Positions 21,948 to 36,000 of a stretch of 45,995 nucleotides of DNA are shown here, piece by piece. The stretch comes from Candidatus Omnitrophota bacterium. GTDB lineage: Bacteria; Omnitrophota; Gorgyraeia; Zapsychrales; Fredricksoniimonadaceae. The notes beneath the pieces were generated by a model. It was not told where the DNA came from. It did no database searches and was given only the letters and a program-made list of their open reading frames with translations. The first letter of the stretch is position 1, and every line of letters begins with the position of its first letter. Made by a program: the position numbers and the translations under genes. Location: assembly GCA_903959815.1 (NCBI GenBank), contig CAJBYM010000084.1:1-45995 (forward strand), read 5' to 3'.

Positions 21948-22758
21948 AAATTGTGGGATCAAGAGTTTTTTGGGAGCGGGGCTTGTTATAGCCATAACTC
22001 TCTGTGGGGTGTTGGCCGCACGGGTTGTTGTGGCCGCATCATCCCCCTGGCAGGAAGAGAAGAGTGAGCATTTCATCATTGCGTATCAACATGTTCCTGA
22101 GAGTTTTGTGAAGGATGTGATTGAGGCGGCTGAAGACCATTACCGTCAGACCATGACCACCTTGGGATTTACACGCTACACCGGATGGACATGGAAAAAC
22201 CGTGTGAAAATCGTGATCCATGATTCACAGTCGGCGTATGTGAAAGCGTCCCATTATGCTTGGTCGGCCGGACAGGTTAGTCCGGACACCAAAGAGATCG
22301 TTACGTTTCCATCAGAAAGTGGTTTCTTTGATTCGCTTTTACCGCATGAATTGGGGCATATCATTTTTCGTGAAGGCGTTGGATTTCATGACAATATCCC
22401 CTTATGGCTGGAGGAGGGGGTTGCGATGTATCAGGAGCGTGCCCGTCGGCTAGGGGCTGATGCTGATGTGCGCGATCTGATCGCGCAAGGTTACTTTATT
22501 CCGCTCGAAGATCTTGATCGGATCACTCTTCGTTCTGGAACAAGCCGTGCCACAGTACAGATATTTTATACAGAGGCGGCAAGTCTGGTTGGTTTCTTGA
22601 TCAATAAGTATGAAGTCTATCGTTTTGTCAGGCTTTGCCGTGAGCTCAAAGAGGGGCAACGCTTTGATGTGGCGCTGAATAAAGCGTATATGGAATTTCC
22701 GAATCTTTCGGCATTGGAACGGTCATGGAGGAGATATTTGGATGAAACTCGCGAGTAA
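21937..22758 (+). CDS. Secreted/membrane-anchored HExxH metallopeptidase (peptidase MA-like)
   Basis: N-terminal signal/TM; LLPHELGHIIFREG (HExxH) followed by PLWLEEGVAMYQE (third-ligand Glu context). Confidence 0.8.
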   Translation: MPVKNCGIKSFLGAGLVIAITLCGVLAARVVVAASSPWQEEKSEHFIIAYQHVPESFVKDVIEAAEDHYRQTMTTLGFTRYTGWTWKNRVKIVIHDSQSAYVKASHYAWSAGQVSPDTKEIVTFPSESGFFDSLLPHELGHIIFREGVGFHDNIPLWLEEGVAMYQERARRLGADADVRDLIAQGYFIPLEDLDRITLRSGTSRATVQIFYTEAASLVGFLINKYEVYRFVRLCRELKEGQRFDVALNKAYMEFPNLSALERSWRRYLDETRE

Positions 22759-25099
22759 GAAAAAGACAACGATCAGTCGCTATCATTTCATAGGTGTCGG
22801 CGGTATGGGGATGGGGAACCTTGCCCTTTTGATGCTGGCAAAAGGTTTTCAGGTCAGCGGCTCTGATCAAAAAGAGAGTGAGCTCACCCGTCAGTTGCGT
22901 GAAAAGGGCGCCACGATCTTCATCGGCCATGATATTTGTCATGTCGAGGGTGCAGATTGTGTTATTTATTCCTCTGCGATCAAGGCGGACAATCCTGAAA
23001 TGTTTCAGGCGTTCAGCCTTCATATCCCAGTGTTGCGGCGGGCGGAATTGTTGGCGCAGCTTTTGAATAAAGAAGTTGGCATTACCGTTGCAGGTGCGCA
23101 TGGAAAGACTACAACGTCGTCGATGGCATCTTATCTTTTGATCAAGGCAGGGTTAAAGCCGACCACGGCGGTCGGAGGCATTGTCAATCAGGGAGATTAC
23201 AACGCCAATCTTGGCATCGGGCGTCATATGGTGGCAGAAGTTGATGAAAGCGATGGGTCGTTCCTTTATTTTGCGCCGCATTTTTCGATCATTACGAATA
23301 TTGATGCCGAGCACCTTGATTTTTATCATACGTTTGAGAAAGTCCAGGAGGCCTATGTTAAGTTCGTGGATCGTACCGTGCCCAACGGGATCTTGATCAC
23401 TTGCGGCGATGACAAGATCCTCAGCGGCATTGTCGAAAAGAGTGGCCGACGCTTTACGACCTATGGATTCGGGCAGGGTAATGACTGGGTTGCCACGAAC
23501 ATTCAGTTGGATTCTTTTGGCTCTTCTTATGATTGTTATCACCAGGGGCAGCGCGTGGGGCATTTTTCTCTTATGGTGCCCGGGAAACATAATGTGCAAA
23601 ATTCATTGGCGGTTGTGGCGCTAGGCCATGAGCTGAAGATCGATTTGGCGGTGATCCAGGATACGCTTAAGACCTTTCAGGGTGTGAAGCGGCGTTTTGA
23701 ACGGAAAGGGGAGTGTGGGGGCGTGCTTGTGGTCGATGATTATGGGCATCATCCGACGGAGATCGCCGCTACGCTGCAGACAGCTAAGACTTTGGACCGC
23801 AAGCGTCTTCTTGTTGTTTTTCAGCCGCATCGGTATTCTCGTACTAAATTCTTGATGAATGAATTCTCCGGATGTTTCAATCTGGCGGATCATCTGGTTC
23901 TTATGGATATTTATCCCGCGAGTGAGAAGCCCATTGAAGGCGTAACAACGGAAGTTTTGATCGAAAGAATCCGTGAAAAACGTCCGCAGGAAATAATGCA
24001 TTTGAAAAAAGAACAGATCGTTGAACATTTGATGGGGGTTGTTAAACCGGGTGATCTTGTGCTCACGTTGGGGGCCGGAGATATAACCCAGATCTCGGAT
24101 GATCTGGCGCGTCGTCTGGTGCAGCGCGCGACATTGGGACAGGGACGTGGTGTTATTGGCGTTATTATGGGCGGATGCTCATCCGAGCGGGAAGTTTCTT
24201 TAAGATCTGGTAATGCGATCGTTCAGGCGCTGACAGTTGCTGGTTGTTCGGTGAAAGCGCTTGATCTGCAAAGTGAAGATCATGATACGGTTAAGTCGTG
24301 GCTTAGAGGCGAAAAGATCGACATGGCGTTCATTGCACTTCATGGTCGTTTTGGTGAGGATGGGGGGATCCAGGCGATCCTGGAAGAACTCAATCTTCCG
24401 TATAATGGTTGTGGCCCGTCGTCAAGTTACGCGGCTTTCAATAAATGCGTGTCGCAGAAGACTTTTGAGGAGCATAAAGTACAGACTCCTTCGACCATCA
24501 TGGTCAGCGGGCTTGAAGGGTTTGATGCTCAGCAGGCTGTGGCGCGTCTGGGCGGTTTTCCTGTGGTGGTTAAACCTGCGTGTGAGGGATCGAGTATCGG
24601 CGTGAGCCTTGCCGCAGATCAGGATTCTTTTTTAGCAGCTCTTTCTAAAGCTTACGAATACGGTAAGGATATTGTGATCCAGCGCTACATTAAAGGCCGT
24701 GAACTTACAGTCGGCATTTTGGGCGCTCAAGGTTTGCCTGTTGTCGAGATCAGGGCTGCTCAGACAGCGTTCTTTGATTTCCAGGCTAAATATAAGAGCA
24801 ATACAACGGAATATATTGTTCCGGCTCCGTTGTCGCTTGAAACCAGCGTGCGTGTTCAGGCGGAGGCGCTCAAGGCCTATAAGGCGCTGGGGTGTGAAGG
24901 GTTTGGTCGTGTCGATATCCTTTTAGGGGAAGATGATGAACCCTACGTGCTCGAGATCAATACGATCCCGGGGTTTACGGCGACGAGTTTACTTCCTAAA
25001 GCGGCCCGCGCAGCGGGGATAGATTTTACACAGCTTTGTTTAACGTTAGTTGATATGGCGTATGGTAAAAAGAAAGCAGAGTCCCTCCCTAAATCCTGA
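22742..25099 (+). CDS. murC-ddl: MurC-Ddl fusion: UDP-MurNAc:L-alanine ligase fused to D-alanine:D-alanine ligase
   Basis: N-half: GVGGMGMGNLALL, AGAHGKTTTSSM, HHPTEI. C-half from about codon 470: GVIMGGCSSEREVSLRSG, VVKPACEGSSIGV, EINTIPGFTATSLLPKAA. Confidence 0.95.
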   Translation: MKLASKKKTTISRYHFIGVGGMGMGNLALLMLAKGFQVSGSDQKESELTRQLREKGATIFIGHDICHVEGADCVIYSSAIKADNPEMFQAFSLHIPVLRRAELLAQLLNKEVGITVAGAHGKTTTSSMASYLLIKAGLKPTTAVGGIVNQGDYNANLGIGRHMVAEVDESDGSFLYFAPHFSIITNIDAEHLDFYHTFEKVQEAYVKFVDRTVPNGILITCGDDKILSGIVEKSGRRFTTYGFGQGNDWVATNIQLDSFGSSYDCYHQGQRVGHFSLMVPGKHNVQNSLAVVALGHELKIDLAVIQDTLKTFQGVKRRFERKGECGGVLVVDDYGHHPTEIAATLQTAKTLDRKRLLVVFQPHRYSRTKFLMNEFSGCFNLADHLVLMDIYPASEKPIEGVTTEVLIERIREKRPQEIMHLKKEQIVEHLMGVVKPGDLVLTLGAGDITQISDDLARRLVQRATLGQGRGVIGVIMGGCSSEREVSLRSGNAIVQALTVAGCSVKALDLQSEDHDTVKSWLRGEKIDMAFIALHGRFGEDGGIQAILEELNLPYNGCGPSSSYAAFNKCVSQKTFEEHKVQTPSTIMVSGLEGFDAQQAVARLGGFPVVVKPACEGSSIGVSLAADQDSFLAALSKAYEYGKDIVIQRYIKGRELTVGILGAQGLPVVEIRAAQTAFFDFQAKYKSNTTEYIVPAPLSLETSVRVQAEALKAYKALGCEGFGRVDILLGEDDEPYVLEINTIPGFTATSLLPKAARAAGIDFTQLCLTLVDMAYGKKKAESLPKS

Positions 25100-25844
25100 T
25101 ATTGTGCGGACTGTCGGGCTGGTTTGCATTTTTGTTCTGGGCATCGCTCTGGCCGTGATGGCTGCAGTTTCTTTCTTTCGGAGCGTGTGTGCATCATCTC
25201 TTTTTACGGTGCGCACGATCACCATTGCGGAGCATATTCAGCCATTAGATTTGCCGGAACTGGCGAAGCTTAAGAACCAGAATCTCTTTTCTGTGGACTT
25301 GACCAAGGTGGAAGCCAGGATCCATGGCAGATATCCTCAGCTGGCTGATCTGCGTGTTTTGCGCCGGTTCCCGGATCAGATCTTCGTGACAGCAACCCGG
25401 CGAGATCCTTTTGCAAAAGTTTCTTTAGATGGCCGTTTGTGTGTGATCGATCGTGCTGGTTTTATGATCGGAGCGCCGATCGAAGGTCAGGAGTCCTTGA
25501 CGTTGATCAAAGGTTTAAAACGTCAGAAAGTATCAGCGGGTGATCCGATCCAGGATGATCGGGCCAAGCTTGCCGTGATGATCATCACACTTTTTCATCA
25601 GGATAAACGACTTTCTTCTGTTGGCCTTCAGAGCGTGGACGTGGATGATCTGACCCGGATCATTTGTGATCTTGGTATCGAGAAGGCCGCGTTTGAAGTG
25701 GTCATCGATAAGGATAATATAAGGACGCGCATCAAGACACTTTCCGATGTGTTGTCCCGCGGCGGGTTGGATCTTCAGCAGATCAAATACATGGACCTTC
25801 GTTTTGGTGAGCCCATCCTTGGGCAGAAAAAGGTAAAGAAATGA
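25062..25844 (+). CDS. ftsQ: Cell division protein FtsQ/DivIB-like (POTRA)
   Basis: Single N-terminal TM, FTVRTITIAEH...NLFSVDLTKVEARI...RRFPDQIFVTATRRDPFA; lies between ddl and ftsA. Confidence 0.85.
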   Translation: MVKRKQSPSLNPDIVRTVGLVCIFVLGIALAVMAAVSFFRSVCASSLFTVRTITIAEHIQPLDLPELAKLKNQNLFSVDLTKVEARIHGRYPQLADLRVLRRFPDQIFVTATRRDPFAKVSLDGRLCVIDRAGFMIGAPIEGQESLTLIKGLKRQKVSAGDPIQDDRAKLAVMIITLFHQDKRLSSVGLQSVDVDDLTRIICDLGIEKAAFEVVIDKDNIRTRIKTLSDVLSRGGLDLQQIKYMDLRFGEPILGQKKVKK

Positions 25845-27109
25845 AAGGCATTCCCAGATCTATTGGTCAATTCTTTGGTGGACAGTATTATTGTGGGTTG
25901 GACATTGGCTCTTTTAAAGTGAAAGCGAGCTTGAACCGTGTTGTTGATGCGCAAACGCTTGAGCTTCTGGCGGTCAATGAAGCCGATACCCGAGGGCTTG
26001 CGGCGGCGTCCATTAATGATATCAGTGATTTTTCATCTTGTATCAGTGCTGCTATGGATGGCGTTTTGAGGAAAACCAGGATCAAGGTCCGTGATGTGCA
26101 TGTGGGCCTCGGTGGGGAATTCATTGATACCCGCCTGAGCCGTGCGCTCATTCCATTGGTTGAACGCGGTAATAAGATCGTGACGGCGCGTGATCTTCAT
26201 CATGCCCGTCAACAAGCCCGAATGCTTGGTGTGCGTCTGGATGAAGAAGTTGTTTGTGATATGGTCCAGCAATTTAAAGTGGATGATGTCAATATTGCGC
26301 TGAACCCTATCGGACTTTACGGGCGAAAACTTGAGGTTGAAACATTGCTCGTGCTGGCGAATATTACGCGTTTGCGTAATTTGACCAAAGCCGTACAGCA
26401 GGCCGGATTTGAGGTCAACGATGTTCATTTTAATGCATGGGCTGCTACGGAGCTTATGCTTGACCGGCGTCATCGGAATGATGGGTGTGTTTTCGTCGAC
26501 CTTGGTGCGCGCACGAGCTTGGTGCTTGTGTTTAAAGAAGGGCTTTTGAAAGGTTTTCGCAAGGTTGAGGTTGGCGGAGATCTTATGACACAGCACATTG
26601 CGGCCAGTCTTAACATTCCTTTTCAGCTTGCGGAAGATATCAAGAAATCCTATGGCCGTGTATTAGACGGGAAGTCCGATCTTACTCAGGATGTTGGTTT
26701 AAGTTCCGAGGAGATTTTGATCAAGAAGGATGCTGGATTTGTTCCCGTGAAGCGGGATGCTTTGAGCCATGCGATCGAGCCGGATATCCGTTTGATCTCC
26801 GATCAGATCCGTCAGGTGGTAGCGTTATCAGGATATGAGGGTCAGTTGAAGTCAGGGATCGTTGTTGTGGGTGGTGGTTCTTTGCTGGCAGGTTTGATGG
26901 AACGTATGGAGAATGATGCGCACATGCCGGTCTCACTCGGACGGAATATACCGGGTCTTAATAGCGCTGCGGTTTACTGCATTTCAACCAGTCTTGCTGA
27001 GATGGGGTATAAGAATACGTTGCGGTATAAATTGGATTCACAAAAGCCCAAAGACTGGTGGGACGGATTCAAGGCCAAAGCAGAAGAGCTGAGCAACGAA
27101 TATTTCTGA
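25841..27109 (+). CDS. ftsA: Cell division protein FtsA
   Basis: CGLDIGSFKVKA, HVGLGG, CVFVDLGARTSLVLVF, VVVGGGSLLAGLMERM; C-terminal DWWDGFKAKAEELSNEYF may be an amphipathic tail. Confidence 0.9.
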   Translation: MKGIPRSIGQFFGGQYYCGLDIGSFKVKASLNRVVDAQTLELLAVNEADTRGLAAASINDISDFSSCISAAMDGVLRKTRIKVRDVHVGLGGEFIDTRLSRALIPLVERGNKIVTARDLHHARQQARMLGVRLDEEVVCDMVQQFKVDDVNIALNPIGLYGRKLEVETLLVLANITRLRNLTKAVQQAGFEVNDVHFNAWAATELMLDRRHRNDGCVFVDLGARTSLVLVFKEGLLKGFRKVEVGGDLMTQHIAASLNIPFQLAEDIKKSYGRVLDGKSDLTQDVGLSSEEILIKKDAGFVPVKRDALSHAIEPDIRLISDQIRQVVALSGYEGQLKSGIVVVGGGSLLAGLMERMENDAHMPVSLGRNIPGLNSAAVYCISTSLAEMGYKNTLRYKLDSQKPKDWWDGFKAKAEELSNEYF

Positions 27110-27141
27110 GCTAAATGTGGTGTTATCTGTTTTAAAATTTC

Positions 27142-27501
27142 TTATTCTTCGTCGCGGTTGTCGTTGCGGCGACGGCTCATGGTGTAATCAAGATTTTTAA
27201 GGATGCCGCGCATCCGGAGCATATTACTGAAAAGATAGAGCATCAGAAATGAATTGAAGATCAACAACAGTACAATGAGCATCATAAATCCTGCCTGTGA
27301 GAGGAGGATCTGTTCCATGATGTTCTCTTTGTGAACTTGTGAGCTGATCGCGAAGATGTCCATCATGTTGTTGATGAAGAAGAAAAAGATCACGGCGAGA
27401 ACGAGTTCAAAGAACAGAATGGAGAAGTTCTTTGAGAACCATTGGTTCGAGCGGTTGTCCCATTGACGCAGTTTGTTGCCAAGTTCGTTGAATAATAGCA
27501 T
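27142..27501 (-). CDS. Small membrane protein of unknown function (two predicted TM helices)
   Basis: 119 aa; SD GGAGG upstream on the minus strand (ggaggaacacaccATG); two hydrophobic stretches and a charged C-terminus. Confidence 0.75.
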   Translation of the reverse strand: MLLFNELGNKLRQWDNRSNQWFSKNFSILFFELVLAVIFFFFINNMMDIFAISSQVHKENIMEQILLSQAGFMMLIVLLLIFNSFLMLYLFSNMLRMRGILKNLDYTMSRRRNDNRDEE

Positions 27502-27575
27502 GGTGTGTTCCTCCAGTTCTTTATTTTAGAGCTAAGCCTTTGAGTTGCAAGTCTTATTCCGGAAAGGATATTCGT

Positions 27576-27935
27576 GTGGCTAAAAAGATCCTGATTGTTG
27601 ATGATGACCGTTTGAGTATCACCTTGATCCGGTTTGCTCTCAAGGAGCAGATGTATGATGTGGCCACAGCAGAAGACGGGCTTCAGGCACTGGATGCGGT
27701 TAAGACATTCAAACCTGATCTTATTGTCCTGGATGTGCAGATGCCCAAGATGTCGGGATTTGAGTTCATGTATGAGCTTAAGAACATTCCGGGCGGGAGT
27801 GCGATCCCGATCATCATGCTGACCGCCAATGATAATATGCAGGATATATTCTTTGCCGAAGGGGTGAAGGGATATTTTGTTAAGCCCATTGATCCATCCA
27901 AGCTCGAAGCCAAGATCCGTTCTTGCCTCGGTTAA
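27576..27935 (+). CDS. Single-domain response regulator (CheY-like receiver), GTG start
   Basis: KKILIVDDDRLS, DLIVLDVQMPKMSGFEF, PIIMLTAND, GYFVKPIDPSKL; SD ggaaagga. Confidence 0.93.
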   Translation: MAKKILIVDDDRLSITLIRFALKEQMYDVATAEDGLQALDAVKTFKPDLIVLDVQMPKMSGFEFMYELKNIPGGSAIPIIMLTANDNMQDIFFAEGVKGYFVKPIDPSKLEAKIRSCLG

Positions 27936-27937
27936 TC

Positions 27938-28942
27938 ATGAAACTTACAGACTTTGATTATGATCTGCCTGAAGAGCTGATCGCCCAATATCCTTCTCAA
28001 AAGCGCGACGAGGCACGGCTTCTTGTCATCGATCGTCGTTATAAGCGGATTTCGCATGATGTTTTTCGTAATGTAGGGACTTACCTGCCTTCTTCCAGTC
28101 TTGTTGTGGTCAATGATAGTAAAGTGATCCAGGCCAGGCTCCTCGGTCAAAAGTTGCGCTCCGGGGGGCAGGTCGAGGTTTTTCTTTTGAGGCATCTTGA
28201 GGGTCGACGGTTTGAGGCCATGCTCCGACCTTTAAAAAAGATCAAGGAAGGGGAAATCTTATTATTCCCCGGAGATGTTCGTGCAAAACTTGTGGATCGT
28301 CAGGCGCACATTGTCGAGTTTGACAGGGATGATGTTCTTAAAGTCCTTGAAAAGGTCGGGCACATTCCGTTACCTCCTTACATCAAGCGCCCGGATGAAG
28401 ATTCTGATCGTATCAATTATCAGACAGTTTATGCCAAGCATCCGGGGTCTGTGGCGGCGCCGACGGCGGGCTTGCATTTTACAAAACCGTTGATGGCGTC
28501 TTTAAAGAAGGCCGGGCATTCTTTTGCAGAAGTTACGCTGCATGTGAATTACGGAACGTTTAAACCTGTCGAAGAACAGGATATTACGCAACACCCCATG
28601 CATTCTGAATATTATGAAATCCCTGCGGCGGCTCAAAAGAAACTAGCTGGCGCTAAAGTTTTGGGACAGAAGCTGGTCGCTATTGGAACGACAAGCTGTC
28701 GCACGCTTGAGGCCTTTGCAAGGACGGGGAAGAGCGAGGATGACACCAATCTTTTTCTTTATCCCGGAGCGGACTTTAAGATGACCGATGTTCTGGTCAC
28801 GAACTTTCATTTGCCGCGCAGTACGCTGCTCATGCTGGTCAGCGCTTTTGGTGGGCTTGATCTCATTCGCCGTGCTTATCAGGAAGCGATCGCAGAAAAA
28901 TACCGATTTTACAGTTATGGCGACGCAATGATTGTCCTTTAG
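27938..28942 (+). CDS. queA: S-adenosylmethionine:tRNA ribosyltransferase-isomerase
   Basis: MKLTDFDYDLPEELIAQYP, PTAGLHFTK, HVNYGTFKPV, TNFHLPRSTLLMLVSAF. Confidence 0.96.
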   Translation: MKLTDFDYDLPEELIAQYPSQKRDEARLLVIDRRYKRISHDVFRNVGTYLPSSSLVVVNDSKVIQARLLGQKLRSGGQVEVFLLRHLEGRRFEAMLRPLKKIKEGEILLFPGDVRAKLVDRQAHIVEFDRDDVLKVLEKVGHIPLPPYIKRPDEDSDRINYQTVYAKHPGSVAAPTAGLHFTKPLMASLKKAGHSFAEVTLHVNYGTFKPVEEQDITQHPMHSEYYEIPAAAQKKLAGAKVLGQKLVAIGTTSCRTLEAFARTGKSEDDTNLFLYPGADFKMTDVLVTNFHLPRSTLLMLVSAFGGLDLIRRAYQEAIAEKYRFYSYGDAMIVL

Positions 28943-28960
28943 TTATAAATCTGACATAAT
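28932..28960 (+). promoter_or_regulatory. Promoter for the HAD phosphatase gene, predicted leaderless
   Basis: TTGTCC (28932-28937), 17-bp spacer, CATAAT (28955-28960); the ATG is only 7 nt beyond the -10. Confidence 0.5.
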
Positions 28961-28966
28961 CCTTAT

Positions 28967-29613
28967 ATGAAAAATAATATTCTTATTTCTGATTTTGACG
29001 GAACCATGACCCGGTTTGATTTTTATGACCTGGTCTGCCGCGCGTTTCCTGATATTGCAGGTGATTTTTGGCATCAGTATGAACGCGGGGAGATCACGCA
29101 TTTTGAAGCATTGCGTTCGATTTTCGCGGGCATCCGTTCCTCGGAAGCCAAGCTTCTTTCTATCATTGAAGCCATGCAGATCGATCCCGATCTGCCTCAG
29201 GCTGTTGCCGAGCTCCGGGGTCATGGCTGGGATGTTGTGGTTGCTTCTGCCGGATGTGACTGGTATATTAAGCGCCTTCTTGCCGCTCAGAAGGTTAATA
29301 TTATGGTACATGCTAATCCGGGTGATTTTTTTGCGGATCAGGGTCTTTTGATGCGATTGCCCCCCGCATCGCCTCTTTTTTCAGCGGAGCTGGGTGTTAA
29401 TAAAGTGGCGGTGGTTCGAGAAGCATTAAAGAATTCATCGTGTGTTGCTTTTGCAGGTGACGGGCGTCCGGATCTTGCTCCGGCGTTATTGGTCCCTGCT
29501 CATCGTCGGTTCGCCAAAAGCTGGCTTGCCAAGAAACTTCAGGAGATCGGTGAGGAGTTTAAACCGTTCGATGATTGGCATGAGGTTTCCAGGATGCTTA
29601 TTGAACAGGAAGG

Positions 29614-29623
<10 letters not shown>
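28967..29623 (+). CDS. HAD-superfamily (IB, MtnX/SerB-like) phosphatase
   Basis: ILISDFDGTMTRFDFYD (DxDGT), VVVASAGCDWYI, VAFAGDGRPDLAPA. Confidence 0.85.
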
Positions 29624-33062
<3,439 letters not shown>

Positions 33063-33063
<1 letters not shown>

Positions 33064-36000
33064 TGTCGCTTTCAGACCTTTCTATTCGTCGTTATGTCTT
33101 TGCCTGGATGGTGATGATCGGGCTTATGTTCTTCGGATTCATCAGTTTTAATCGCATGGGTGTCAGCCAGCTTCCTAATATTGATTTTCCGACGATCAAT
33201 GTGAGCCTTGCCTGGGAAGGCGCTGCTCCCGAGGTCATGGAAACGGATGTGGTCAATGAGGTTGAACAGGCCCTGATGACGGTGCAGGGGGTCAAGGAAA
33301 TATCCTCTACAGTCCGTCAGGGAACGGCTTCTGTGACGGTTGAGCTTGAATTGGGGTATGATCTTGATGTGGCGGTCCAGGAGATCCAGTCTAAGATCAA
33401 CGAGGCCCAGCGCAAACTTCCCAAAAATATCGATCCGCCGATCATTCGCAAATCCAATCCCAGCGACAGCCCTATTATGTTCATGGGGTTTACGAGCGAT
33501 CGTCCCAAGCGACAGTTGATGGAATATGTTGAACAGCATTTGCGCGACCGTTTTACTACCATCGATGGTGTCGGCGAGGTTTTGCTTGGTGGGTATGTAG
33601 ATCCGAACCTTAGGTTGTGGATCGACATCAAGAAACTTAACGCATATGAACTGACCATTCAGGATGTGACGCAGGCCATTGCCAAGGGCCATGCGGAGGT
33701 GCCGGCCGGCCGTATTGAGACGGCGCAGACAGAGCAGAGCATCCGGGTCATGGGCGAGGCGAAGACAACCGAAGACTTTGGCAATATCCTTATCACGGAG
33801 CGTGGCGGGAAGCCTATTTATGTTCCCATTTATTTGAAGGATGTGGCCCGGATCGAAGACGGGCTCGATGATATCCGTCGTATTTCACGTGTTAACGGAA
33901 AACAAGCTGTTGGCCTTGGGATCAAAAAGCAAAGCGGTTCCAATGAAGTTGCGGTGGCGCATCTGGTCAAGGCCCGGTTGGAGTTGGTGAAAAAGGAATT
34001 GCCGCCAGATATTCAGGGGCAGGTTGTTTTTGACCGCACTAAGTTCATTGAGGATTCTATCCGTGAGCTGACGTTCACGCTGTTCTTGTCGGCTATTGTG
34101 ACGTCTTTGGTGTGCTGGCTCTTTCTGGGGGGATGGAGCGCAACGCTCAACATCCTTTTGGCCATTCCTACATCCATTCTGGGTACGTTCATTGTTATCA
34201 ATTTACTCGGATTTACCTTAAATACGTTCACGGTTCTCGGGCTTTCCCTTGCGGTGGGTATTGTTGTTGATGATGCGATCATGGTGCTTGAGAATATTGT
34301 GCGTTTTCGAGAACATGGAGAAGACAAAGTCGTGGCGGCGAGTAAAGGTGCGAACCAGATCTCAGGGGCCGCGTTCGCGACGACCATGGCCATGACTGCC
34401 ATTTTCATCCCCGTTATTTTTATTTCCGGGATTATGGGGAAATTCTTTTATGAGTTCGGGGTGACCATCGCGGTGGCCGTCTGGTTGTCGCTCTTGGAAG
34501 CTTTGATGCTGACCCCCATGCGTTGTTCCCAGTTCCTTCAGGTCGGGAGGTTTACAAAATTCGGGCAGGCGATCGACGTTGGATTCAAGAGATTGGCCGC
34601 GGCCTATGCCTCGACATTACGGCTCGCTTTGCGGTTCTCGTGGTTTGTTGTGATCGCGTCATTTATTGTTTTTGCAGGATCTTTGAAGATCATGGGGCTT
34701 TTGAAGAAAGAATTTGTTCCGCCTCAGGATCAGAGCATGTTCATGATTTCTTTGCAGACGCCGCCTGGTTCATCCTTGACGTTCACCGATGAGCGTGTAC
34801 GGGAGGCGGAAAAATTTATGCAGTCGCGGCAGGAGATCTTGCGTTATTTTGTGGCTGTCGGCGGGATGTCCGGAGGAGATGTTACGGGTGCGAATATGTT
34901 CGTCACACTCAAGGATCCTAAAGATAGGGCTGTGGATAAGAAAGGGCATCATCCCTCCCAGGGAGATCTGATGAATATTTTTCGTCAGGAGTTGAATCAG
35001 GTCAAGGGGCTTAAGGCCAGGATCCAGGATATGTCGCTCAGCGGTTTTTCATCCCAGCGCGGGTTCCCTATTGAGTTCAGTGTGCGCGGTCCGGATTGGG
35101 ATAAGCTTGTTGAGTATGAGTCCGTTCTTGAGGAGCGCATGGAGAAGAGCGGGTTTATGATCGATGTGGACAGTGATTATAAGCCGGGCGCGAAAGAGAT
35201 CCGCGTTGTTCCGGACAGAAAGAAAGCAGATGAGCGCGGGGTCAGCATGGATACGATCGGACAGGCCGTGAACCTTCTTATCGGTGGATCAGCTGTGGCC
35301 AAATATTCAAGTGGGGCAAGCCGTTATGACGTAAGGATCCGTTTGACGGAAGATCAGCGCATGAAGATGGAGGATATTGACCAGATCTGGATCATGAATA
35401 ATCGTGGGGAACGGGTGCTTTTGAAGGATGTGGTGACGATCGCGCAGCAGACGACCGCTCAGAGCATCACGCGTAAAGGACGTGAACGCGCCATTTCCAT
35501 GTTCGCTAATGTGGCGCCGGGCAAGGCCCAGTCTGATGCCATTGTTGCGGCTGAGAAGATCGCCAAAGAGACCTTGCCTGAAGGTTACCGGGCGGTTCTG
35601 GGTGGCAGTGCCCAAACATTCAAGGATTCTTCTGCCGGCATAGGCATTGTGTTTATCCTCGGGATCATTGTAGCGTATATGGTGCTGGGTTCGCAGTATA
35701 ACAGTTTTTTGCATCCGTTCATCGTTCTGTTGGCGCTGCCGTTCAGTATTTCCGGTGCTCTTATGGCGCTTTTGATCGGAGGGCAATCGGTTAATCTTTA
35801 CAGTATGATCGGGCTTATTTTGCTCATGGGTATTGTAAAAAAGAATTCTATCATGCTGGTTGATTTCACAAATCAGGTCCGTGCAGAGGGTAAGAAGGTC
35901 ACCGAAGCGCTTGAGACCGCGTGTCCTATCCGTTTAAGGCCGATCCTGATGACATCTTTGGCGACCATTGCGGCGGCTATCCCGCCGGCTTTGGCCATCG

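Noticed and set aside
33072-33692. 206-aa minus-strand ORF within the RND pump gene
   Set aside because: Shadow ORF opposite conserved RND sequence; no SD or domain evidence.
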